DNA of 11,746 bases from an uncultured Actinomycetes bacterium (GCA_903932695.1 CAIZGZ010000027.1:1-11746); one strand, 5' to 3'; shown: positions 1-7,799, counted from the stretch's first letter. Notes: generated from the letters alone by a model not told the origin. A program made the numbers and translations.

Positions 1-3000
1 AGTTATGGCGGAGGTAGATTCCCTTCTAACAACTCCTATGGCTTTATGTGGGAAGAGCGAATGGATGAATCGACCGCTATCGGTACAAACAATTCGTCCA
101 ATCCTGGTGGACTCAATCTCTCGGGCTACACCTATTCGACCGGCTCAAACTGCCCAACCGCTTCGACAACGCTGGTTTACCTCTTTACGAACTCATATCG
201 ATGCGCAATTAGGCAAGTAGCAACCAGTTACTCCAGCAGTGAAAACCCGTACTCCGTAGTTGGTAATAACGTTTTCTCAACTCAAACATATATCAGCTTT
301 CTTGCCCTTAACTACAACGGTGGTGGAAACAAGCAGGCCCGTATTGGACTCGGTTACAACGAAAACGGAACATACGACGAGACCTCAAACGACGTCGTCG
401 GCGGAATCGGATTTGGCTCATCACCTGGTTCGTACCAAGCCGGTGACTATATTGGTTGTTGTCAGTCTCCTCAGACTGGCCTCAACCGCAAGATGGGTTA
501 CGAGCTGTATGTCCGCAACCTGAGCTCGCTCACCACATCTAATGCTTATCTACAGACACCTGCAGGAAGCACTCTGACACAATCAACGACCGCGACAACT
601 TCACTCAAGAACGGTTCGAGTACCTCCGTCGCTGCGTACTGGATTGCTCCAACATCAAACTCCAGTCTCTCGCTTACCGGAATTACGGTGACTGGTTCTG
701 GCGTAGTAACGGTCGGAGCCACTGCATCGGCCGGCACATACCCAATCACGGTAGAAGCGGTGGATGCGCAAGGAAGCGTGAGTGCGGTCAATATGACCGT
801 CGTGGTTACCCCAAGTGGACCCACGGATTACGCAGCTAGCTTTTACTCGGCGAGTTCGCAGTATGCCGAAGCCGGTAATCGTCCAATTCCAACAGGAGCA
901 AATAACTTCACTGTAGAAGCGTGGATCTATGCCAATACGCTACCGGCCAGCGGTTTCATGGAAGCGATTTCACAAGGTGGCGGTTCCGCATACGGATTTG
1001 ATCTGGGTCTTAATTCATCGGGGCAAATTAGAACGGGTGATTATTGGACTAGCGGCTCGGCAGTATCAAACTTCGCGATTCAGGCGGGGCAGTGGTATCA
1101 CGTTGCCATCACTCACAACTCCACCAATGCTGGCCAGTTGTTCGTCAATGGACAGCTTGTTGATGCATCAACCGGATATACGGTCCAAACAACCGCAACA
1201 GGGCAAAACCTTCGTATCGGCACCCAATATAACAATGGCTCCGTTCCGTACAATGAATATTGGAACGGCAAAGTCGACGAAGTAAAGATCTATAACTCCG
1301 TCTTGAGTCAAGCGGATATCAAAGGCGACATGACAACGTATGGCGCCTATGACTCTGGCGTGGCTGCAAACCTGGTTGACTACTTTGATTTCAACGAAGG
1401 TACTGGCTCTTATTTCTATAATCACGTGAGCGGCGCAGCAAGCGCGAGTAACTTGGTACTTCAATCAAACGCTCCGACGTGGAGTGATGTCAAGAGTGCG
1501 ACAACGACAAATGGTGTCACTGTTGTGACTTTCCCGCGCAGTTACTTAACCGCGACCGGAGGCTACACGGCACCTGCAGGCATTTCACAAGTGAGTTATC
1601 TGGCCGTTGCCGGCGGCGGTGGCGGAGGTTGCTCAAACACCAACAATGACTTCGCGAATGGTGGAGGCGGAGCTGGTGGATTATTGCAAGGAACCATGAC
1701 GCTTACGCCATCCACGATCTATCTCATAACTGTTGGAATAGGCGGAATAACTACAACGCCAACAGGTGTGTTTGCGACAAGTTGTTATGGCGCTGGAACA
1801 AATGGCGGTAACACTATTTTTAATACCGCTACAGCTATCGGGGGAGGCGGTGGCGGTGCTGGCAACAATACTCAAGGTTATATTGTTGGTAGTTCAGGAG
1901 GATCGGGTGGAGGCGCAGCTGCTCAAGGCGGAAACCTTGGTCCTGGTTCAGGAACTTCAGGTCAAGGAAATTCAGGCGGAATTTCGTTACCAAACGGCTC
2001 CTACTCGTATCTTCAAGCCGGAGCCGGCGGTGGTGGCTCGGGCGGAGTTGGAGGTTCTCCCAATGCAACTCCTTATTGCACCAGTACGAGCGATCCAATT
2101 GGTGGTGCTGGTGGAGCTGGTACACAGAGCAGTATTTCCGGGACTGCCAAGTACTACGCAGCTGGCGGTGGTGGAGCTACTCGTGTAACTACCGCCGCTT
2201 GTGGCGGCGCTGGTGGCAGCGGTATCGGTGGTTACGGAAGCTCGATTGATGGCAACAGTGTGCAAGCCGGTAACGGCGCAGCCGGAACTGGTTCCGGCGG
2301 TGGCGGAACTTCGAATATCGCAAGTTATGCCGGCCGCGGTGGTTCGGGTATAGTGATCATTGCCTATCTCTCGGTGGCGCCCGTTGTGACTGCTCCAAAT
2401 AGCATCACCACTACAGCAGGTACGGCAGTTACCTTTACCGACACCAATACGGCGATTTCAACGTTGACCAGAACTTTCCAGTGGCAATATGAAACGTCGG
2501 TTAGCGGTCCGTGGCAGAACGTTGCTACCGGAAGTACTAATTCGACCTCAGGAAACTACACAACGGTATTAGCAACAGTTTCAATGTCTGGGTACTTATT
2601 TAGGGTGATAGTTACCGATACCGATGGAGGTACTGGCCTCAACACCGGAGCATCGCTCTCCACGACTACCGCAGCGGCGACGTTGACGGTTAATCCGCAG
2701 CCCATCACAATTACCGCAGCGGCAGCTAGCAAGAATTTCGGAGCGACTGATCCAGCGCTTACCGGTGTTCTTGTCTCAGGTAGTCCTGGCTTGTTTAATG
2801 GCGACACGGTGTCAGTCACCGAAACTCGAACTGTTGGACAGAGCGCTGGTTCTTACACAATCACGCCTTCCGCAGCGGTATTTACACCATCTGCGAACGC
2901 GGCAAATTACTCAATCACATACGCGACCGGACTCTTCACCATCAATCCTTATGGCACATTGGTGATTACGCCGGTTGCCCCACCAAGCCTTACCTACTCC

Positions 3001-4167
3001 GGAAGCGCTCAGAGCTTTACTGAGAGCGCGACCGTGACTGGTAACGCAGCAATCGATCCCGTATCCGTGAGTGCGTACACGATCACGGGTAACGCTTACG
3101 CAAACGGAACCGACAATACGGGTACCGGAACCGCATTTAATGGTGGAACAACTACCTTCCCAACAAATGCGGGTGCTTATGTGCTGACGCCGACGACTCT
3201 TAGTTTTACGCAGAGCGGCGGAGTCAACAACTATACGAATGTCACGTATAACTCAGTCAACTTCACCGTTAACCGAGCGCCTCGAACCGAAACAGCAACA
3301 GCCGCGACCTCTGTCGCGGCATATCAATCAACAGATCAAGTCTCACTCTCACTCAGTGGTGGAGTGCACGATGGAAACTACAGTTATTCTTCAAATAGTT
3401 ATTGTTCAGTGAACTCGACCGGGCTTGTAACGATGCTCATTGGTAACCCATCAGATACTTGTACGGTCACGGTCTATTACTCAGCTGGCGCCAACTATTT
3501 GGCGGCTTCGCCCAATGTCACCGTCTCGATTACGCCAGCGAGAATTGCTCAGGCACAACTCTCTCTCATTACGCAAAGCGCAGTATTTGGAGCTCCATTT
3601 ACCTTAGCGCTCGGTGGCGGAAGCGGCTCTGGCGCCATCTCGTACGCTCTCAACTCTTCCGGCAGTGCGGGTTGTACGATCAATGGGGCAGTCATTACGG
3701 CGGCACGTGTCGGTTCTTGCGTAGTCCAGGTAACACGAGCACAGGATGATTACTACAGCACGGCCACTTCGCCGCTCACAACAATAAATTTCTATACATA
3801 TATCAACCGATTACCAACACCAGTAATTTCTAGTGCGCCATCTCAAATCGGCGGGGGAGTCGTCGGCGGGGGAATCAACTCGGTTCAAACAAATGGCTCG
3901 GTCATTACGGTTACTGGAATGACTCCAACCTCTGCTGCAGGCAGTGCAAACGTCGTTCTGACCGGTACCGGATTTATGAACGGCGGCGTATCAACGATCC
4001 GATCCATTAGCTTTAATTCAGGTTTAGATCTCGTCCCATTTACAGTGAACAGCGCAACACAAATTACCCTGACTGTTCCCTCTGGTGAGACCGGAGTGGT
4101 CGATCAATTTGCGATCCAGCCCATCAATGGAACGACCGTATTCTCACCGACCTTTACCGGCCTATAA
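1..4167 (+). CDS. Giant secreted multidomain surface protein (LamG, glycine-rich, MBG and IPT/TIG-like modules), 5' partial
   Basis: The frame is open from the first base, so the start and any signal peptide lie upstream; the ATG at 46 is internal. About 1,388 codons are visible, ending in TAA. Domain order, by nucleotide: unrecognised Gly/Asn/Ser-rich region (1-546); Ig-like module (about 547-822); LamG/concanavalin-like domain (about 822-1341, with FTVEAWIYANT, GQWYHVAITHNS, LFVNGQLVD and KVDEVKIYNSVLS); glycine-rich domain (about 1500-2370) ending in the typical GRGGSGIVIIAY; Ig-like module (about 2374-2694); MBG_2-like module (about 2698-2955, KNFGATDPALTG, NYSITYATGLFTINP); a second MBG-like module (to about 3279); two Ig-like modules with paired cysteines; and a C-terminal IPT/TIG-like module (about 3810-4164). 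No sorting motif or C-terminal membrane segment is present. Adhesion or glycan binding is inferred from the domains; no enzyme motif was seen. Confidence 0.9.
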   Translation, partial: SYGGGRFPSNNSYGFMWEERMDESTAIGTNNSSNPGGLNLSGYTYSTGSNCPTASTTLVYLFTNSYRCAIRQVATSYSSSENPYSVVGNNVFSTQTYISFLALNYNGGGNKQARIGLGYNENGTYDETSNDVVGGIGFGSSPGSYQAGDYIGCCQSPQTGLNRKMGYELYVRNLSSLTTSNAYLQTPAGSTLTQSTTATTSLKNGSSTSVAAYWIAPTSNSSLSLTGITVTGSGVVTVGATASAGTYPITVEAVDAQGSVSAVNMTVVVTPSGPTDYAASFYSASSQYAEAGNRPIPTGANNFTVEAWIYANTLPASGFMEAISQGGGSAYGFDLGLNSSGQIRTGDYWTSGSAVSNFAIQAGQWYHVAITHNSTNAGQLFVNGQLVDASTGYTVQTTATGQNLRIGTQYNNGSVPYNEYWNGKVDEVKIYNSVLSQADIKGDMTTYGAYDSGVAANLVDYFDFNEGTGSYFYNHVSGAASASNLVLQSNAPTWSDVKSATTTNGVTVVTFPRSYLTATGGYTAPAGISQVSYLAVAGGGGGGCSNTNNDFANGGGGAGGLLQGTMTLTPSTIYLITVGIGGITTTPTGVFATSCYGAGTNGGNTIFNTATAIGGGGGGAGNNTQGYIVGSSGGSGGGAAAQGGNLGPGSGTSGQGNSGGISLPNGSYSYLQAGAGGGGSGGVGGSPNATPYCTSTSDPIGGAGGAGTQSSISGTAKYYAAGGGGATRVTTAACGGAGGSGIGGYGSSIDGNSVQAGNGAAGTGSGGGGTSNIASYAGRGGSGIVIIAYLSVAPVVTAPNSITTTAGTAVTFTDTNTAISTLTRTFQWQYETSVSGPWQNVATGSTNSTSGNYTTVLATVSMSGYLFRVIVTDTDGGTGLNTGASLSTTTAAATLTVNPQPITITAAAASKNFGATDPALTGVLVSGSPGLFNGDTVSVTETRTVGQSAGSYTITPSAAVFTPSANAANYSITYATGLFTINPYGTLVITPVAPPSLTYSGSAQSFTESATVTGNAAIDPVSVSAYTITGNAYANGTDNTGTGTAFNGGTTTFPTNAGAYVLTPTTLSFTQSGGVNNYTNVTYNSVNFTVNRAPRTETATAATSVAAYQSTDQVSLSLSGGVHDGNYSYSSNSYCSVNSTGLVTMLIGNPSDTCTVTVYYSAGANYLAASPNVTVSITPARIAQAQLSLITQSAVFGAPFTLALGGGSGSGAISYALNSSGSAGCTINGAVITAARVGSCVVQVTRAQDDYYSTATSPLTTINFYTYINRLPTPVISSAPSQIGGGVVGGGINSVQTNGSVITVTGMTPTSAAGSANVVLTGTGFMNGGVSTIRSISFNSGLDLVPFTVNSATQITLTVPSGETGVVDQFAIQPINGTTVFSPTFTGL
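1603..2370 (+). repeat. Glycine-rich low-complexity tract inside the giant surface protein
   Basis: Runs of Gly codons with Ala, Ser and Asn recur for about 250 residues, for example AVAGGGGGG, NGGGGAGGLL, IGGGGGGAGN, AGAGGGGSGGVGG and GGAGGSGIGGYGS. Conserved strand-like patches (GTMTLTPSTIYLITVGIGG near the start, SGIVIIAY at the end) mark this as a folded glycine-rich domain seen in exoproteins and phage tail fibres, not a random expansion. The repeat also creates long spurious open frames on both strands here. Confidence 0.8.
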
Positions 4168-4170
4168 CGG

Positions 4171-4683
4171 CTATTTTTTCGTGATATCTGGCGGGATAAA
4201 GGTCATGCGAAGAATGACTGAACCGGCTGGAATTTGATCCGATCCGCTCGCATCGAAGTTGGTAGAACCAAACACTTGTGGGAGCGAGTTCTTTAATTTG
4301 ATGCTAAATCCGATTGCCGTGACCGTACCGTCGTTTGCAGTCTGGGTCTTTGAGTTATAGCCGCCGATCACTTGGGCATAGAGCACAGTGGAATTTGGTG
4401 GATAACTCTGTTTGTTCTCAAATGATGTGAGGTCTGCCTTAATAGTGGTGGGATCAAAGGTCGAGTAGATCTGGTTGGCCCCGCGATCGAATTGCTTACC
4501 TACAGCAACGGTGGCAGCGCTTGATTGCAGCGAGTTTTGAGGCAACTTTGTTAATTGCGGGACAAACGAGATAGTTGCAAGAAAGAGCGCCATCATTGCA
4601 AGAAAGAGGTCTGCGTACATCCACCCCGCTTGCTCAGAGACATCTTCGGTGAACTCTGATTCGAGTTCGTTCTCGTAGCGCAT
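4171..4683 (-). CDS. MotB-like single-TM protein with proton-channel aspartate and a degenerate C-terminal domain
   Basis: The protein has 170 residues. An acidic cytoplasmic N-terminus (1-19) leads into one TM at about 21-41. The TM sequence GWMYADLFLAMMALFLAT closely resembles the E. coli MotB helix (YADFMTAMMAFFLVMW), with Asp25 at the position of the proton-binding aspartate (Asp32 in E. coli MotB). The periplasm-side portion (42-170) ends in alternating strands and a helix (VLYAQVIGGY, AIGFSIKLKNSLPQVF, GSVILRMTFI) that could be a degenerate OmpA/MotB-C fold; peptidoglycan-binding residues are not obvious. Its ATG overlaps the stop of the upstream gene (TAATG), so translation is probably coupled. 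An energised MotAB/ExbBD/ZorAB-like complex is inferred. No flagellar, Ton or Zorya genes are present in the window, so the specific role is unknown. Confidence 0.85.
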   Translation of the reverse strand: MRYENELESEFTEDVSEQAGWMYADLFLAMMALFLATISFVPQLTKLPQNSLQSSAATVAVGKQFDRGANQIYSTFDPTTIKADLTSFENKQSYPPNSTVLYAQVIGGYNSKTQTANDGTVTAIGFSIKLKNSLPQVFGSTNFDASGSDQIPAGSVILRMTFIPPDITKK

Positions 4684-5456
4684 TACTTCTTATTCATCTT
4701 CTTTAATTCGGCAAGGACTTGCTTGTTTGAAGGAATTTCACGAATCTTTGTAAGTGCATCTTTACTTGCTGCACCAAGATTTCTGACCGCAGCATTCAAC
4801 GATGCGACAGTTGCAGCGGTGGTCTGATTGATCGAAGTGGTGGTCGGTGTTCGTGCTGCAACGAAGAATTTATTGATCGATATTGCGAGCTCAAGTCGAC
4901 CAATTGATGCCTGAGCTGCAAAGGCTTTCTGTTTTGCCACGCGGCTCTTATTCATAAATGCAGTAATAAGAGTAAGGGCAATGACGGTAATGATGATCAT
5001 GAAGTCGAGGAACGCGACCTCGCCAATCGTCCAAGACTTAGGCAATACCCCGTAGCCGTTCTGCCAAAACTCGAGAAAGTTCACAACCGAACCCTTATTT
5101 GCTTCGGTATACGCGGCGAAGGCAGTGGTTGATTTGCTGATAGCAATCCAGGTGAGCGCTACCGGCAAGAAGACTAGGACGTTGCGAAAGATCGACAGAG
5201 TGTTGCTGAGTGAGAGACTGCGCGCGCCGGTCTTGAGGGTTGGGCGGGGGAGAGTGTCGAGCGGGTTGAACTCAGCGATCGCAATCAGGTCTTCGCCGGT
5301 GGAGAGCGCCTTAGTGAGTTCGCGAATGTAAGGGTCATTGAGCTGCCCATTGGTGAGCGCCCATGCATTGACCTCGTCGAGCAGGAGTGATGCCTGGTCG
5401 ATCTTGGGGGTTTTGGGCGCTTTGGGCGCTTTTGGACGTGGAGAAATTTCGCTCAT
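4683..5456 (-). CDS. Two-TM membrane protein, candidate MotA/ZorA-like partner of the MotB-like protein
   Basis: The protein has 257 residues. A Lys/Pro-rich N-terminus (PKAPKAPKTPK, 9-19) is followed by a helical cytoplasmic region to about 85. TM1 (about 88-107, RNVLVFLPVALTWIAIS) contains Pro98 and Thr102. A loop of about 40 residues leads to TM2 (about 147-168), then a helical, Lys/Ala-rich cytoplasmic tail (about 170-257). No ATPase or enzyme motif was seen. It is shorter than MotA and has two TMs instead of four. The assignment as stator partner rests mainly on strict coupling to the MotB-like gene (1-base overlap) and matching topology, not on recognised MotA motifs. The ATG at 5456 lies 6 nt after a TACTTT -10-like hexamer and has no Shine-Dalgarno, which suggests a leaderless mRNA. 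Confidence 0.82.
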   Translation of the reverse strand: MSEISPRPKAPKAPKTPKIDQASLLLDEVNAWALTNGQLNDPYIRELTKALSTGEDLIAIAEFNPLDTLPRPTLKTGARSLSLSNTLSIFRNVLVFLPVALTWIAISKSTTAFAAYTEANKGSVVNFLEFWQNGYGVLPKSWTIGEVAFLDFMIIITVIALTLITAFMNKSRVAKQKAFAAQASIGRLELAISINKFFVAARTPTTTSINQTTAATVASLNAAVRNLGAASKDALTKIREIPSNKQVLAELKKMNKK

Positions 5457-5501
5457 AGATGGAAAGTACAGGATTTACGCGCCCTGTTCTATGCTTATCG
5501 C
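5457..5501. promoter_or_regulatory. Divergent promoter region with two leaderless-type -10 boxes
   Basis: This 45-bp gap separates the MotB-like operon (leftward) from the Ser/Pro/Thr-rich protein gene (rightward). On the - strand TACTTT (plus coordinates 5463-5468, preceded by TG) ends 6 nt before the ATG. On the + strand TATGCT (5490-5495) ends 6 nt before the GTG at 5502. Neither start has a Shine-Dalgarno. Each -10 would place transcription start at or beside the initiation codon, as in leaderless actinobacterial transcripts. The -35 matches are weak. Confidence 0.5.
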
Positions 5502-6233
5502 GTGAACCAGCGGCAGATCAGCACCGGCAAGCGCGTCATTGTCGCCTGTGGTATTGCCTTTGCGATTACCCGCATGTTGCCATCGCTGGCCGATACCAAT
5601 ACTCCTAATCCCCAAAATCCGAATCAAAATCCAACGGTGCAATCCGATTCCACCACCGTAACCACATCGCCGTCTCCGTATTCCAGCGCTTCACCATCTG
5701 CGACTACGTTGCCGGCTCCAACTGCCTCGATTACTTACCTTCCAAATAACACCGAGTCGCCATCGCCGTCCCCCAGTGCATCGCCGACTTCGATCAGTGA
5801 TTCCAAGATCACGGTCCATATCCCTGGCGTTATCAAGGTGGATCCGCGGGCGTCATTAGCCGCAATTGCGCCAGTCTCACTCTCCAGCCAGGACTCACTT
5901 TTGGTCTGCATGAGCTCGCATCGCGCCCAAATCTCTGTGGGAGCGCTACCTGCTTCGATTCTGGCAAACCAGAGCTCGGGCCAGGCGGTCACTCTCTCGG
6001 GCAGTGCCAGCGATCTTTCGGCGGCCTTGAGCGCCCCTCAAGGGCTCCGACTCGTCGGCTCCGGGCGAGTCGCCGGCGCCAGCCTGAGCTTCAAGATTGT
6101 GGGCGTAACTTCGCCAACGATCGACACCTCTTTATGTGGGGATCCCGGTGCGTCCCAGAGCGTCGCGATCTCAGCTCTTGGCCTCGAAGAAGGCCTCGTC
6201 AAAGTGCCTCTTACCCTCGGGAAAAAGCGCTAA
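5502..6233 (+). CDS. Secreted Ser/Pro/Thr-rich protein of unknown function
   Basis: The protein has 243 residues from a GTG start. The start was chosen because it puts a basic n-region and hydrophobic stretch first (RVIVACGIAFAI), with likely signal cleavage after LPSLA (about residue 30). Residues 31-100 are a low-complexity Asn/Pro then Ser/Pro/Thr linker (SPSPSPSASP), typical of a wall-spanning or O-glycosylated segment. Residues about 101-240 look like a compact beta-rich domain with two cysteines (Cys136 in LLVCMSS, Cys212 in SLCGDP) that could form a disulfide. No family was recognised. There is no C-terminal sorting signal or TM. It is transcribed divergently from the MotB-like operon and lies just upstream of the fibre-like operon, so a surface role is plausible but unproven. 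Confidence 0.8.
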   Translation: MNQRQISTGKRVIVACGIAFAITRMLPSLADTNTPNPQNPNQNPTVQSDSTTVTTSPSPYSSASPSATTLPAPTASITYLPNNTESPSPSPSASPTSISDSKITVHIPGVIKVDPRASLAAIAPVSLSSQDSLLVCMSSHRAQISVGALPASILANQSSGQAVTLSGSASDLSAALSAPQGLRLVGSGRVAGASLSFKIVGVTSPTIDTSLCGDPGASQSVAISALGLEEGLVKVPLTLGKKR

Positions 6234-6387
6234 AACCCGCCTCGCAAGCCTGAATTCGAGCTTCGCCTAGACATTGTGTCTATGAATTAGATAGCCTTCG
6301 GCGCTGGAATAACCCTCGGTTATAACCCTAGGATTGTCCTACGAGGCGGGCGACCAGTCAGTTCTTCGAGCACGAAAGGGGTACCAA
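6234..6387. promoter_or_regulatory. Upstream control region of the surface-fibre operon: dyad, direct repeats, candidate -10
   Basis: This 154-bp stretch holds no gene. It contains a perfect 6-3-6 dyad TAGACATTGTGTCTA (6268-6282), followed by a further TAGA half-element near 6288. An 8-bp direct repeat ATAACCCT occurs at 6309-6316 and 6322-6329. The perfect palindrome GGTTATAACC (6318-6327) overlaps a candidate -10 TATAAC (6321-6326). No convincing -35 was found. The arrangement suggests a regulated promoter with a 5' leader of roughly 55 nt ending in a good Shine-Dalgarno. No T-tract terminator for the upstream gene was seen. Confidence 0.45.
6375..6381 (+). promoter_or_regulatory. Ribosome binding site fixing the start of the first fibre-operon gene
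   Basis: AAAGGGG lies 6 nt upstream of the ATG at 6388. It favours that ATG over the in-frame TTG at 6334, which has no such site and would add 18 residues ahead of the signal peptide. Confidence 0.6.
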
Positions 6388-7155
6388 ATGAACAGTGGTT
6401 TGAATTCACCACTCAGCGGTCGAGTCACATCGCGCTTTGGTGGCTCCGGAAAATATCGGAACAAGATTCTCGTCGGCGTCGGTGTTGCCGCGATTGTTCC
6501 ATTTGTCCTTTCAACATTTGCTGCGTCGATCACTGTTGGTAGTGGTTCACTCACATTTGGACAAGGTTCAGAGCAAGCCGTTTCATGCGACAACCAAGTG
6601 TATGTAGCGATGAATCAAGAGTGGCATTCAGCGCCAACTCCATCGGATAGCACCGCAGGATTCTTCCGCGTGCGGTCTATTACCGTTTCACATTTCAATT
6701 TACAGAGCTGCCAAGATTCCAAGCTTCGTGTGCGCTTGATCAATATGGCAGGACAAGAGATTCCGCTCGGTTCGATTGCTGGATCGACGGTATTGCAGAT
6801 CGCTGTTCCCAACTCTCAAAACGTTGGAAATGTCAGCGATCCTGCAGCTTTACAGCTCGCATATCTAGATGGCGTGGGGGATCCACTCTCTGGCGTCATG
6901 CAAGCTGCTGCTTCGTTGCAGACATCCGGTGTCTCCGTTTATGACGGAACTCCGTTGTCTCCAACATCTGCAGATGTGACTTTCTATGTAGATCCGTCAC
7001 AAGCTGTCGATATCGATGCAGCGACCGTAGGTCGTGTAACGGTAGAAACAGTGAACAACCCCTCGGCTCCGGTGGCGACACCAGTGTCTACACCAGCACC
7101 ATCTGCTTCACCAACTTCATCATCAACACCAGCACCAAGTAGCCCCAACGGCTAG
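6388..7155 (+). CDS. Secreted fibre-like subunit paralogue A with Pro/Ser/Thr-rich tail
   Basis: The protein has 255 residues. The N-terminus is basic (to about 26), followed by a hydrophobic segment (about 28-42) and a likely signal cleavage in LSTFAAS (about 42-47). The mature part opens with ITVGSGSLTFGQGSEQAVSCD. That matches the next gene product (ISLNNGSAIEYGQGLSQALACD), as does the later strand FFRVRSITV and the end VTFYVDP...RVTVE. Cys67 and Cys108 are conserved in position with that paralogue. Residues about 225-255 are a Pro/Ser/Thr-rich tail (STPAPSASPTSSS) not present in the paralogue, perhaps a wall-spanning or glycosylated stalk. There is no LPXTG-type signal. It is the first gene of the operon containing a SipW-type peptidase, so it is a likely substrate (inference). 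The function is not known; a structural beta-sandwich subunit is my best guess. Confidence 0.85.
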   Translation: MNSGLNSPLSGRVTSRFGGSGKYRNKILVGVGVAAIVPFVLSTFAASITVGSGSLTFGQGSEQAVSCDNQVYVAMNQEWHSAPTPSDSTAGFFRVRSITVSHFNLQSCQDSKLRVRLINMAGQEIPLGSIAGSTVLQIAVPNSQNVGNVSDPAALQLAYLDGVGDPLSGVMQAAASLQTSGVSVYDGTPLSPTSADVTFYVDPSQAVDIDAATVGRVTVETVNNPSAPVATPVSTPAPSASPTSSSTPAPSSPNG

Positions 7156-7208
7156 TTCGCGCGAGACCCCTCAAGCGAAATAAAACTGACACAAGAAAAG
7201 AGTAAAAA

Positions 7209-7799
7209 ATGGAGATTCTAAACTTTGGACCTTCTGGTTCAACGCCAAAGAAGCGCCGCAACCGAGTAGCACTCGTTGTCGGAGCCTTGGCTCTCGCTGC
7301 AATCGGTTCAACCTTCGCAGCTAGCATCAGCCTTAACAACGGTTCAGCTATTGAATACGGTCAAGGACTTTCACAAGCACTTGCTTGCGATGCTTCAGGT
7401 AGCGTCACTGTCGCGCCTGCAAATACATTTGTTAACGCATCCGGTAGCGGAGCTTTCGATGTAGACACAATTACTGTTTACGACACACGTACCGCCTCAT
7501 CAGGCACCGGCCTCGGTCAATGTGCTGGTAAGTACATCAAGGTCAGCGCCTATCCAGATGCATCAAACACACCAGCTATTCAGTGTGATGTGCTTCTTGG
7601 TGCTACATACGCAACGTCAACCAGCTCTTGGACACATACAATTTCAGGTAACGCCTGCGGCACCGGCGGCGCAGTGACGATTTCAACAGTGAGCACCGGA
7701 CAGGCGAGCAGCTATGCCGATGGTTATCAGTTGGTATTTACTGCCCCATCAGTCGCTGCGAGCGGAATTTCAAAGTTCACGGTGGAATCCCACAGCTAA
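7209..7799 (+). CDS. Secreted fibre-like subunit paralogue B (four-cysteine beta-rich protein)
   Basis: The protein has 196 residues. A basic n-region (PKKRRNR, 13-19) precedes a hydrophobic segment (VALVVGALALAAIG, 20-33) and a likely cleavage in STFAAS. The mature protein starts ISLNNGSAIEYGQG and is rich in Ser, Thr, Ala and Gly with alternating strand patterns, ending KFTVESHS. Cysteines at 60, 105, 126 and 150 suggest two disulfides, and the first two align with paralogue A. A purine-rich stretch (AGAAAAGAG) precedes the ATG. It is the simplest family member, with no tail and no linker, and lies directly before the signal peptidase gene, as TasA-type subunits often do beside sipW. It does not carry a recognisable TasA/camelysin sequence. 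It could be the major polymerising subunit, which is an inference. Confidence 0.85.
   Translation: MEILNFGPSGSTPKKRRNRVALVVGALALAAIGSTFAASISLNNGSAIEYGQGLSQALACDASGSVTVAPANTFVNASGSGAFDVDTITVYDTRTASSGTGLGQCAGKYIKVSAYPDASNTPAIQCDVLLGATYATSTSSWTHTISGNACGTGGAVTISTVSTGQASSYADGYQLVFTAPSVAASGISKFTVESHS

Noticed and set aside
1766..2188. 140-codon + strand frame inside the glycine-rich tract, plus several - strand frames there
   Set aside because: GGN-rich coding yields stop-free alternate frames. The main frame is continuous across the whole region and has recognisable domains.
4171..5456. Flagellar stator motAB
   Set aside because: The partner has two TMs instead of four, the MotB-like protein is much shorter than MotB without a clear peptidoglycan-binding OmpA motif, and no flagellar gene is in the window.
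5532..5549. Lipobox-like IVAC (Cys16) in the Ser/Pro/Thr-rich protein
   Set aside because: Only about four hydrophobic residues precede the cysteine, too few for a lipoprotein signal. The hydrophobic run continues past it to a normal LPSLA cleavage site.
6236..6350. 9-base inverted repeat CCCGCCTCG / CGAGGCGGG about 97 nt apart
   Set aside because: The arms are too short and distant to call a structure or mobile-element end; nothing lies between them but the promoter region.
6334..6387. TTG at 6334 as the start of subunit A
   Set aside because: The ATG at 6388 has a well-placed AAAGGGG and gives a normal signal peptide, while the extension overlaps the candidate promoter region.
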